Below are positions 50,254-61,618 of a stretch of DNA of 64,000 nt, one piece after another. How positions within the stretch are numbered: position 1 is the first letter of the stretch; each line of letters opens with the position of its first letter. The stretch lies in NCBI GenBank assembly GCA_016790285.1, contig JAEUPJ010000077.1:1-64000 (forward strand), in the 5' to 3' direction. The position numbers and the translations under genes are program-made. Below the pieces are notes generated by a model. It ran no database searches and had not been told where the DNA came from. It saw only the letters and a program-made list of their open reading frames with translations. The stretch is from Roseateles sp. (GTDB taxonomy: Bacteria; Pseudomonadota; Gammaproteobacteria; Burkholderiales; Burkholderiaceae_C).

Positions 50254-52971
50254 ATGTCCGCCCAGCCGCAAGACTTTCTAGGCGCCGCATCGAACGACGC
50301 TGACCCCCAGGAAACCAAGGAGTGGCTGGACGCGCTGTCCGCCGTCATCGACCGCGAAGGCGCCGAGCGCGCCCATTTCCTGATCGAAGAGATGCTGGAG
50401 CACGCCCGCCAGCACAGCATCGACCTGCCGTTCTCGGCCACCACCGGCTACGTGAACACCATCGAGCCCGAAGCCGAAGCGCGCTGCCCGGGCAACATCC
50501 AGATCGAGAAGCGCCTGCGCGCCTACATGCGCTGGAACGCCATGGCCATGGTCGTGCGCGCCAACCGCCTGAACCCCGCCGACGGCGGCGACCTGGGCGG
50601 CCATATCGGCTCCTTCGCGTCGCTGGCCTCCATGCTGGGCGCCGGTTTCAACCATTTCTGGCACGCCGAGAGCGAGAACCACGGCGGCGACTGCCTCTAC
50701 ATCCAGGGCCACAGCGCGCCCGGCATCTATGCCCGCGCCTACCTGGAAGGCCGCCTGAGCGAAGACCAGCTCGACAACTTCCGCCAGGAAGTCGACGGCC
50801 ACGGCCTCTCGAGCTACCCCCACCCCAAGCTGATGCCCAGCTTCTGGCAGTTCCCGACCGTCAGCATGGGCCTCGGCCCGCTGATGGCCATCTACCAGGC
50901 GCGCTTCCTGAAGTACCTGCACGCCCGCGGCATCGCCAACACCGAGAACCGCAAGGTCTGGGCCTTCATGGGCGACGGTGAGATGGACGAGCCCGAAAGC
51001 CTGGGCGCCATTGCCCTGGCCGCGCGCGAGGGCCTGGACAACCTCGTCTTCGTCGTCAACTGCAACCTGCAGCGCCTGGACGGCCCGGTGCGTGGCAACG
51101 GCAAGATCATCCAGGAGCTCGAAGGCGAGTTCCGCGGCAGCGGCTGGAACGTCATCAAGCTGATCTGGGGCAAGGGCTGGGACGAGCTGCTCGCGCGCGA
51201 CAAGAGCGGCAAGCTGAAGCAGCTCATGATGGAAACGCTGGACGGCGACTACCAGGCCATGAAGGCCAACGACGGCGCCTTCATCCGCAAGAACTTCTTC
51301 GGCAAGTACCCTGAGACGGCCAAGCTCGTGGAGCACATGAGCGACGCCGAGATCTTCGAGCTGCGCCGCGGCGGCCATGAGCCCGAGAAGGTCTATGCGG
51401 CCTTCCACAAGGCCCACCACAACACGACGGGCCAGCCCACCGTGCTGCTGGTCAAGACCGTCAAGGGCTACGGCATGGGCAAGGCCGGTGAGGGCAAGAA
51501 CACCGTCCACCAGACCAAGAAGCTGACCGACGACGACATCAAGTACATCCGCGACCGCTTCAACATCCCGGTGCCGGACAGCGAGCTGCCCAAGATCCCG
51601 TACTACAAGCCGGCCGACGACACGCCGGAAATGCGCTACCTCCACGAGCGCCGCCAGGCCCTGGGCGGCTACCTGCCCAGCCGCCGCGCCAAGGCCGACG
51701 AGCAGTTCAAGACGCCCGAGCTCGCCACCTTCCAGGCCATCCTCGACCCCACCGCCGAGGGCCGCGAGATCTCGACGACGCAGGCCTACGTGCGCTTCCT
51801 GACGCAGCTGCTGCGCGACAAGGACATCGGCCCGCGCGTCGTGCCCATCCTGGTCGACGAGGCCCGCACCTTCGGCATGGAGGGCCTGTTCCGCCAGATC
51901 GGCATCTACAACCCGAAGGGCCAGCTCTACACGCCGCAGGACGCCGACCAGCTCTCCTACTACAAGGAAAGCGAGAGCGGCCAGGTGCTGCAGGAGGGCA
52001 TCAACGAAGCCGGCGCGATGGCCGACTGGATCGCCGCGGCGACGTCCTACGCCGTGCACGGCGTGCCGATGATCCCCTTCTACATCTACTACTCGATGTT
52101 CGGCTTCCAGCGCATCGGCGACTTGGCCTGGGCCGCCGGCGACATGCGCGCCCGCGGCTTCCTGGTCGGCGGCACCTCGGGCCGCACCACGCTCAACGGC
52201 GAGGGGCTGCAGCACGAGGACGGCCACAGCCACATCCTGTCGGCGACCATCCCCAACTGCGTCTCCTATGATCCCACCTACGCCTACGAGGTGGCGGTGG
52301 TCGTCCAGGACGGGCTGCGGCGCATGTATGGCGAGCAGGAGGATGTATACTACTACCTGACCACGCTCAACGAGAACTACGAGCACCCCGCCATGCCCGA
52401 AGGTGCCGAGGCTGGCATCGTCAAAGGAATGTACCTGCTGCGGGCCGGCGAGCAGGCCAAAGGCAAGACGAAGGCGCCGCGGGTGCAGCTCCTCGGCTGC
52501 GGCGCCATCCTGCGCGAGGTGATCGCCGCTGCCGATCTGCTGCGCGACGATTGGGGCGTGGCGGCGGACATCTGGAGCTGCCCGAGCTTCACCGAGCTCG
52601 GCCGCGACGCCCAGGACGCCGAGCGCTGGAACCTGCTGCATCCCACCGAGACGCCGCGCCGGAGCTGGGTCGAGCAGTGCCTCGGCGGCGCCGACGGGCC
52701 GGTCGTGGCCGCGACCGACTACATGCGGATGTTCGCCAACCAGATCCGGCCCTATGTCCGGCAGCGCTATCGCGTGCTCGGCACGGACGGGTTCGGCCGC
52801 TCGGACTACCGGCGCCGGCTGCGCGACTTCTTCGAGGTCGATCGGCGCTGGGTGACGCTGGCCGCGCTCGAGAGCCTGGCGCTGGACGGCACCGTCCCGG
52901 CGGCCAAGGTGGCGGAGGCCATCAAGAAATACGGCATCGATCCGGAGAAGCCGAACCCGGCCCGGGTCTGA
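50254..52971 (+). CDS. aceE: Pyruvate dehydrogenase E1 (homodimeric), probable hybrid of two genes
   Basis: A 905-aa open frame with full family length. Thiamine diphosphate site: GDGEMDEPES with INCN-type VVNCNLQRLDGPVRGNGK. The C-terminal part has GTSGRTTLNGEGLQHEDGHS and ends EKPNPARV. E1 decarboxylates pyruvate and acetylates the lipoyl arm of E2. The first two thirds match Burkholderiales AceE wording (LNPADGGDLGGHIGSFASLA). From about 52.26 kb the codons shift (more GAT, TAT and AAA), and the protein style changes from somewhere after 51.85 kb, as if spliced to a homologue from another organism. AGGAGA precedes the ATG. The product would be complete if the join were real. Confidence 0.85.
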   Translation: MSAQPQDFLGAASNDADPQETKEWLDALSAVIDREGAERAHFLIEEMLEHARQHSIDLPFSATTGYVNTIEPEAEARCPGNIQIEKRLRAYMRWNAMAMVVRANRLNPADGGDLGGHIGSFASLASMLGAGFNHFWHAESENHGGDCLYIQGHSAPGIYARAYLEGRLSEDQLDNFRQEVDGHGLSSYPHPKLMPSFWQFPTVSMGLGPLMAIYQARFLKYLHARGIANTENRKVWAFMGDGEMDEPESLGAIALAAREGLDNLVFVVNCNLQRLDGPVRGNGKIIQELEGEFRGSGWNVIKLIWGKGWDELLARDKSGKLKQLMMETLDGDYQAMKANDGAFIRKNFFGKYPETAKLVEHMSDAEIFELRRGGHEPEKVYAAFHKAHHNTTGQPTVLLVKTVKGYGMGKAGEGKNTVHQTKKLTDDDIKYIRDRFNIPVPDSELPKIPYYKPADDTPEMRYLHERRQALGGYLPSRRAKADEQFKTPELATFQAILDPTAEGREISTTQAYVRFLTQLLRDKDIGPRVVPILVDEARTFGMEGLFRQIGIYNPKGQLYTPQDADQLSYYKESESGQVLQEGINEAGAMADWIAAATSYAVHGVPMIPFYIYYSMFGFQRIGDLAWAAGDMRARGFLVGGTSGRTTLNGEGLQHEDGHSHILSATIPNCVSYDPTYAYEVAVVVQDGLRRMYGEQEDVYYYLTTLNENYEHPAMPEGAEAGIVKGMYLLRAGEQAKGKTKAPRVQLLGCGAILREVIAAADLLRDDWGVAADIWSCPSFTELGRDAQDAERWNLLHPTETPRRSWVEQCLGGADGPVVAATDYMRMFANQIRPYVRQRYRVLGTDGFGRSDYRRRLRDFFEVDRRWVTLAALESLALDGTVPAAKVAEAIKKYGIDPEKPNPARV

Positions 52972-53042
52972 CGCGGGAGCCGGTTTTCCAGGGAACGTAT
53001 CGATCCCGGCGGTGCGAAGCCGGGCAGGGGGAGGAAGCGCCG

Positions 53043-55998
<2,956 letters not shown>

Positions 55999-56002
<4 letters not shown>

Positions 56003-57312
56003 AGCAGCACCCTGCGCATGTCGGCCAGCACCTGCGCAAGATAGGCCGTGAAGCGCGCCGCCGCTGCGCCGTCGATGACGCGGTGGTCGTAGGACAGCGA
56101 GAGCGGGATCATCAGGCGCGGCTGGAAGGCCTTGCCGTCCCATACCGGCTTGGTCTGCGACTTCGAGACGCCGAGGATGGCCACTTCCGGCGCATTGACG
56201 ATGGGCGTGAAGGCCGTGCCGCCAATGCCGCCGAGGCTGGAAATGGAGAAGCAGCCGCCCTGCATCTCGGCCGGGCCGAGCTTGCCCTCGCGGGCCTTGG
56301 CGGAGAGTGCGCCCATCTCCCTGGCGATTTCCAGAAGGCCTTTTTTGTCGGCGTCGCGGATCACCGGCACCACCAGGCCGTTTGGCGTGTCGGCGGCGAA
56401 ACCGATGTGGAAGTACTGTTTGTAAACGAGGTTCTCGCCGTCGAGCGATGCATTGAAGTCGGGATACTTCTTCAGCGCCGCCACCGCCGCCTTGATGAGG
56501 AAGGCGAGCATGGTCAGCTTCACCCCCGACTTTTCATTCTCCTTGTTGAGCTGCACGCGCAGCGCTTCGAGGTCGCTGATGTCGGCCTCGTCGAACTGCG
56601 TGACGTGCGGGATCATCACCCAGTTGCGGGCGAGGTTGGCGCCGGAGATTTTCTTGATGCGCGACAGCGGCTTCGCCTCGATGGGGCCGAACTTGGCGAA
56701 GTCGACTTTTGGCCAGGGCAGCAGATCGAGGCCTGCGCCGCCGCCACCGGCAGCGGTCGCCGCGCCACGCGGCTGCGCCAGCGCGCCCTTGACGTAGTTC
56801 TGCACGTCCTGCTGCAGGATGCGGCCCTTCGGCCCCGTGCCCTTCACCAGCGCGACGTCGACGCCGAGTTCGCGGGCGAAGCGGCGCACCGAGGGGCTGG
56901 CGTGGGCTTTGTGGCCTCCGGCGACCTCGGCGGCGATTTCCGCCGGCGGCGGCGGCGCGGCAACTGGCTCCCCTCGCCCGCTTGCGACCGAAGGAAGTCC
57001 CTGTGGGACGGGAGAGGGGGGAGGCTCGCTCCCTCTCCCGCTCGCGAGAGAGGGTTGGGGAGAGGGCGCAGTTTCAGCGGTCTCCAGCAGCAGCACCAGC
57101 GTGCCTTCGCTGACCTTGTCGCCGATCTTCAGCCTGATTTCCTTCACCACCCCCGCGGCGGGGGCGGGCACTTCCATGGTGGCCTTGTCGGACTCCAGGG
57201 TGACGAGCGGGTCCTCCGCCTTCACCGTGTCGCCGGGACTGACTTCTATGCCGATCACCGGCACGTCCTTGAAATCGCCGATGTCGGGAACCTTGATTTC
57301 GATAATGGACAT
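55999..57312 (-). CDS. aceF: Dihydrolipoyl acetyltransferase E2 of segment C
   Basis: A 437-aa protein: one lipoyl domain (1-79, Lys43 in [11 protein letters not shown]), a linker, subunit-binding domain (about 135-172, HASPSVRRFARELGV) and catalytic core with [10 protein letters not shown]. The linker contains a palindromic repeat element inserted in frame (residues about 83-115, reading SPQPSLASGRG and PSVASGRG). The peptide is longer and more Ser/Arg-rich than the usual Ala/Pro linker. The stop overlaps the GTG of the proteasome-like gene. It is 9 nt downstream of the aceE stop and belongs to the same transcript. Confidence 0.92.
56970..57066. repeat. Palindromic repeat element inserted in the aceF linker
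   Basis: Two imperfect units (about 56970-57020 and 57031-57066) share words of the CCCTCTCCC/GGGAGAGGG type. The second has a stem CCCTCTC (57031-57037) with GAGAGGG (57048-57054) and a tail GTTGGGGAGAGGG. This word set is a common dispersed intergenic repeat in proteobacteria. Here it keeps the reading frame of aceF and encodes interdomain linker, where sequence is tolerated. Confidence 0.7.
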
Positions 57313-57321
57313 GGCTGTTCC

Positions 57322-59997
57322 TCAGACGGTGACGGGGTTGGGCTTGTTCGGATCGATGCCGTATTTGGCGATCGCTTCCTTGACCTTGGCCTTGTCCAGC
57401 TGGCCCTCGTCGGCGAGCGCCTTCAGCGCGGCGAGCGTGACGTAATGCCGGTCGACCTCGAAGAAGCTGCGCAGTTTTTCCCGCGTGTCCGAGCGGCCGA
57501 AGCCGTCGGTGCCGAGCACGGCATAGCGGCGCGGCACGAAGGGGCGGATCTGCTCGGCGAAGGCGCGCACGTAGTCGGTCGAGGCGATGACCGGGCCGCG
57601 CGTGTCCTTCAGGCACTGCTCGACGTGCGAGAGCTTCGGCTTGTCGGTCGGATGCAGCAGGTTCCAGCGTGCCGCGGCCTGGCCGTCGCGCGCCAGCTCG
57701 TTGAAGGAGGGGCAGGACCAGAGGTCCGCATCGACGCCCCAGTCCTTCCTCAGCAATTCGGCGGCGGCGATGACCTCGCGCAGGATGGCGCCCGAGCCGA
57801 GCAGCTGCACGCGCGGGCCGTTGCCGGCCGGGCCCTTCCTGAGCAGATACATGCCCTTGAGGATGTCCTTTTCCGCGCCTTCCGGCAGGGCCGGGTGCTC
57901 GTAGTTCTCGTTGAGCAGGGTGATGTAGTAGAAGACGTCCTCCTGCTCCTGCACCATGCGGCGCAGGCCGTCCTGCAGGATCACCGCCACCTCGTAGGAG
58001 AAGGTCGGGTCGTAGGTGACGCAGTTGGGCACCAGGCCGGCCTGGATGTGCGAGTGGCCGTCCTCGTGCTGCAGGCCCTCGCCGTTCAGCGTCGTGCGGC
58101 CCGAGGTGCCGCCGAGCAGGAAGCCGCGGGCGCGCTGGTCGCCGGCCGCCCAGGCCAGGTCGCCGAAGCGCTGGAAGCCGAACATCGAGTAGTAGATGAA
58201 GAAGGGGATCATCTGCACGCCGTGGGTGCTGTAGGCGGTCGCGGCGGCAATCCAGGAAGCCATGGCGCCCGACTCGGTGATGCCCTCCTGCAGGATCTGG
58301 CCGTCCTTGGATTCCTTGTAGAACATCAGCTCGCCGTGATCCTGCGGGGTGTAGTTCTGCCCGACGGAGGACCAGATGCCGAGGCTGCGGAACATGCCCT
58401 CCATGCCGAAAGTGCGCGACTCGTCGGCGACGATCGGCACCACGTGCCGGCCGAGCTTCTTGTCGCGCACCAGGGTGCCGAGCATGCGCACGAAGGCCAT
58501 GGTGGTGGAGAACTCGCGGCCCTCGCCGGAAGCCTTCAGCTGGGCGTCGAAGGCGGCGAGCGGTGGCGCCTCCAGCGCCGGAGCCTTCTGCCGGCGCGCC
58601 GGCAGAAAGCCGCCGAGCGCCATGCGCCGTTCGCGCATGTACCGGATCTCCGGCGCCTCCGGGCCGGGATTGATGTACTCCAGCTTGTCCACCTGCTCGT
58701 CGCTGAGCGGCAGGCGGAAGCGGTCGCGGAAAGCCTTCAGCGAGGTGGTGCCCATCTTCTTCTGCTGGTGGGTGATGTTCTGCGCCTCGCCCGCCTCGCC
58801 CATGCCATAGCCCTTGATGGTTTTGGCGAGGATTACCGTCGGCTGGCCGGCGTGGTTCACCGCGGCATGATAGGCGGCGTAGATCTTGTGCGGGTCGTGG
58901 CCGCCGCGATTGAGGCGCCAGACGTCGTCGTCCGACCAGTTGGCGACCATCGCCTTGAGCTCCGGCGTGTTGAAGAAGTGCTCGCGGACGTAGGCGCCGT
59001 CCTTCGACTTGAAGGTCTGGTAGTCGCCGTCGACGCATTCCAGCATGCGCTTCTGCAGCAGGCCCTGTTTGTCCTGCGCCAGCAGGGCGTCCCAGTAGCT
59101 GCCCCAGATCACCTTGATGACGTTCCAGCCGGCGCCGCGGAAGTCGGCCTCCAGCTCCTGGATGACCTTGCCGTTGCCGCGCACCGGGCCGTCGAGGCGT
59201 TGCAGATTGCAGTTGATGACGAACACCAGGTTGTCGAGTCGCTCGCGGCCGGCCAGCCCGATGGCGCCCATCGACTCCGGCTCGTCCATTTCGCCGTCGC
59301 CCATGAAGGCCCACACCTTGCGGTTGCCGGCCTGGATGATGCTGCGGTCGTTGAGGTACTTCATGAAGCGCGCCTGGTAGATCGCCTGCAGCGGGCCGAG
59401 GCCCATCGATACCGTCGGGAACTGCCAGAAGTCCGGCATCAGCCACGGGTGCGGATAGGAGGAGAGGCCCTGGCCGTCCACCTCGCGGCGGAAGTTGTCC
59501 ATCTGCGCCTGCGTCAGTCGGCCGAGCATGAAGGCGCGCGCATAGACGCCCGGGCCGGAGTGGCCCTGCACGAAGACCATGTCGCCGCCGTGATTTTCCG
59601 ACGGCGAGTGCCAGAAATGGTTGTAGCCGACGTCGTAGAGCGTGGCGGCGGAGGCGAAGCTGGCGATGTGGCCGCCGAGGTTGGAATCGCCCTTGTTGGC
59701 GCGCAGCACCATGGCCAGGGCATTCCAGCGCACGTAGGAGCGGATGCGGTGCTCGATGGCGTGGTCGCCGGGCGAGGGCGTTTCCTTGCCGGGCGGGATG
59801 GTGTTGATGTAGGCGGTGGTGGCCTTGTAGGGCAGGTTGATGCCGGCGTGGCGGGCCAGTTCGACCAGGCGCTCGATCAGGTAGTGGGCGCGCTCCGGCC
59901 CTTCCTGTTCGATGACGGCATCGAGGGCCTCGAGCCATTCCTGGGTTTCTTGCGCGTCCGGGTCGGACGGCAGCAGGTTGTTCGGCAATGCTGACAT
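57322..59997 (-). CDS. aceE: Pyruvate dehydrogenase E1 (homodimeric) of segment C
   Basis: An 891-aa E1 with GDGEMDEPES, the INCNLQRLDGPVRGNGK thiamine-diphosphate region and GTSGRTTLNGEGLQHEDGHS. The protein is intact from MSALPNNLLPSD to NKPNPVTV, with no sign of a hybrid. The ATG at 59997 has AGGAGG 7 nt upstream; an ATG at 60003 is too close to it. It is the first gene of the minus-strand operon aceE, aceF, proteasome homologue, lpdA. Compared with the segment A gene it lacks several residues of the Burkholderiales insert (it has GDSNLGGHIASF), supporting a different lineage. Confidence 0.94.
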   Translation of the reverse strand: MSALPNNLLPSDPDAQETQEWLEALDAVIEQEGPERAHYLIERLVELARHAGINLPYKATTAYINTIPPGKETPSPGDHAIEHRIRSYVRWNALAMVLRANKGDSNLGGHIASFASAATLYDVGYNHFWHSPSENHGGDMVFVQGHSGPGVYARAFMLGRLTQAQMDNFRREVDGQGLSSYPHPWLMPDFWQFPTVSMGLGPLQAIYQARFMKYLNDRSIIQAGNRKVWAFMGDGEMDEPESMGAIGLAGRERLDNLVFVINCNLQRLDGPVRGNGKVIQELEADFRGAGWNVIKVIWGSYWDALLAQDKQGLLQKRMLECVDGDYQTFKSKDGAYVREHFFNTPELKAMVANWSDDDVWRLNRGGHDPHKIYAAYHAAVNHAGQPTVILAKTIKGYGMGEAGEAQNITHQQKKMGTTSLKAFRDRFRLPLSDEQVDKLEYINPGPEAPEIRYMRERRMALGGFLPARRQKAPALEAPPLAAFDAQLKASGEGREFSTTMAFVRMLGTLVRDKKLGRHVVPIVADESRTFGMEGMFRSLGIWSSVGQNYTPQDHGELMFYKESKDGQILQEGITESGAMASWIAAATAYSTHGVQMIPFFIYYSMFGFQRFGDLAWAAGDQRARGFLLGGTSGRTTLNGEGLQHEDGHSHIQAGLVPNCVTYDPTFSYEVAVILQDGLRRMVQEQEDVFYYITLLNENYEHPALPEGAEKDILKGMYLLRKGPAGNGPRVQLLGSGAILREVIAAAELLRKDWGVDADLWSCPSFNELARDGQAAARWNLLHPTDKPKLSHVEQCLKDTRGPVIASTDYVRAFAEQIRPFVPRRYAVLGTDGFGRSDTREKLRSFFEVDRHYVTLAALKALADEGQLDKAKVKEAIAKYGIDPNKPNPVTV

Positions 59998-60003
59998 GGT
60001 CAT

Positions 60004-60306
60004 GCCTCCTGAAGGGCCGCCCCGAAGGAGGCATGCGCCCCCTCTGGGGGCAGCGAACGTATATGAGCGTGGGGGTTCATGTCTCCTCCTCGTCAGTTGT
60101 CGCAGCGGGCGCGTTGTTCGCGCCCCCATCCCCCCGCGGTTTTCGTCCCGCGCGGGCCTTTGCCTCCACTCTAGTACGCGGTAACGTGCCAGGAAAGCAT
60201 TTCGTATAGTAGGATATATAACCGGATAGCGCAATAGTGGTTATCCGCAATGCCATGAAAAAGGCCAGCCCTCGGGCTGGCCTCTGGGAAGCGGGCGGAT
60301 ACGGGC
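60004..60306 (-). promoter_or_regulatory. Upstream region of the segment C pdh operon
   Basis: This 303-nt stretch has no gene. It holds GCCCCC-TCT-GGGGGC (60037-60051). A promoter-like pair on the minus strand, TTGCGC and TACTAT 17 bp apart, lies around 60206-60236. An inverted repeat ATAACC-N15-GGTTAT (60219-60224 and 60240-60245) overlaps that promoter and could be an operator for a pdh repressor. A terminator for the upstream gene follows at 60258-60284. A small leader reading frame starting at the ATG near 60080 is possible but unconvincing. Confidence 0.5.
60258..60284 (-). terminator. Intrinsic terminator after the binding-protein genes
   Basis: On the minus strand, 22 nt after the stop at 60307, AGGCCAGC (60277-60284 paired with 60263-60270) forms a stem around a CCGAGG loop and is followed by TTTTT. 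It would end the two-gene binding-protein transcript before the aceE promoter. Confidence 0.85.
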
Positions 60307-61551
60307 TCACTCGTTGGCGGTGATGCTCACCGCCCTCGGCATCTCGTCGGCCTGCCGCTTGCGGCCGACGATGGCGGCCTTTTCGTCGTCCTTGTGGGCG
60401 AACAGCACCAGGCCGCGGCGCACCTCGCCCATCACCACCATGTTGTCGGTGATGGCCTCGTGGTCCTGGGCGGTGAAGGGCCGCTCGTAGGTGGTGACCA
60501 CGCCCGGCACGCGATCCTCCAGGTTCTCCAGCGCGGCGCGGATCTTCGGCCCGGCGGTCGAGCCGGCCTGGCGGATGGCGGCGGCCAGCAGCAGCATGGT
60601 GTCGTAGCCCTGCGCCGCCGAGACGGCCGAGGAGATGCGCTTGAGGTTGTTCTTGCCGAGGTAGGTGACGATGAACTCGGTGCGGCGCGAGTTGACCGGC
60701 TCCTCGATGAAGGTCTGCGGCATGCTCGCCCCCTCGGCGTTGCCCTTGGCGACGTTGAGGAAGTTGGCCCACGACAGCGGCCAGCTGCCGATGAGGGGCG
60801 CCTTCCAGCCGAGCCTGGCGCGGCCGTTGGCGATGACCGCCAGCTCGGGCCCGACGGTGTAGGTCAGGATCACTTCGGCGCCGGCCTTGCGGGCCTTGTC
60901 CAGGGCGGCGGTGAGATCCGCCACTCCGAGCGGAAAGGCGCTCACCGAGACCGGCTTGACGCCGTACTTGACCAGCTCGGCGAGCAGGAAGTCCTTGCCC
61001 TGCTCGCCGTAGGCGGTGGTGTCGTGCAGCAGCGCGACCTTGCGGAAGTTGCGCCGCTCGACGGCTTCGCGGGCCACCATCTGGGCCTGGATCTCGTCGT
61101 TGGCCGAGGTGCGGAAGATGTAGTGCTCCGGCTCCTTGGAATAGGTTCTCGTGATGGCCACGCCGGTGGCCACCGGCACCAGCAGCGGGACCTTCGCCTT
61201 CTGGTAGAGGTCCATGCCCTTCAGCACCACGCCGGTGTTGCAGCTGCCGATGGTGGCCGCCACCTTGGCTTTGCCGATCAGCTCCTCGGCGATGGCGCGG
61301 CCCTTGTCGGGATTGGCTTCGTCGTCGCGCTCGACGAGCTCGATCTGGCGCCCAAGGACGCCGCCCTTCCAGTTGATCTCCTCGACCGCCATGCGCACCG
61401 CGTTGCGCAGCGATTCGCCCATCGGCGCCGAGCCGCCGGTGAACGGGCAGGTCAGGCCGATGCGGATCGGCCCGCTCTCGGCGCCGAAGGCCGGGATTGA
61501 AAAAAACCATGCGCCCGCCAGGACGGCGAGCAGGGTTCGGGTCGGTCTCAT
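60307..61551 (-). CDS. LivK-type ABC substrate-binding protein, copy 1
   Basis: A 414-aa periplasmic protein: signal peptide (cleavage near AFGAE), then a type 1 periplasmic-binding fold (Peripla_BP_6) with RIGLTCPFTGGSAPMGESLR, VAATIGSCNTGVVL and GYDTMLLLAAAIRQAG. Such proteins bind branched-chain amino acids, amides or aromatic acids. It is about 67 nt downstream of a paralogue of similar design; no permease or ATPase gene accompanies them. A terminator follows. Ligand cannot be predicted. Confidence 0.85.
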   Translation of the reverse strand: MRPTRTLLAVLAGAWFFSIPAFGAESGPIRIGLTCPFTGGSAPMGESLRNAVRMAVEEINWKGGVLGRQIELVERDDEANPDKGRAIAEELIGKAKVAATIGSCNTGVVLKGMDLYQKAKVPLLVPVATGVAITRTYSKEPEHYIFRTSANDEIQAQMVAREAVERRNFRKVALLHDTTAYGEQGKDFLLAELVKYGVKPVSVSAFPLGVADLTAALDKARKAGAEVILTYTVGPELAVIANGRARLGWKAPLIGSWPLSWANFLNVAKGNAEGASMPQTFIEEPVNSRRTEFIVTYLGKNNLKRISSAVSAAQGYDTMLLLAAAIRQAGSTAGPKIRAALENLEDRVPGVVTTYERPFTAQDHEAITDNMVVMGEVRRGLVLFAHKDDEKAAIVGRKRQADEMPRAVSITANE

Positions 61552-61618
61552 GCTGTTTCCTCCGCTTGCGTTGTGAAAGCCGGCCTTCGTGGGGCCGGAT
61601 GCCTGGGCCGGAGAAGGC

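Noticed and set aside
56083..59994. 1303-codon open frame on the plus strand
   Set aside because: It is antisense to aceF and aceE of segment C; composition is low-complexity His/Gly/Arg-rich as expected of a GC-rich shadow frame and no domain is recognisable.
60061..60100. Small leader peptide upstream of segment C aceE
   Set aside because: An ATG with GAGGAG exists, but the frame runs through a palindromic repeat and lacks any support.
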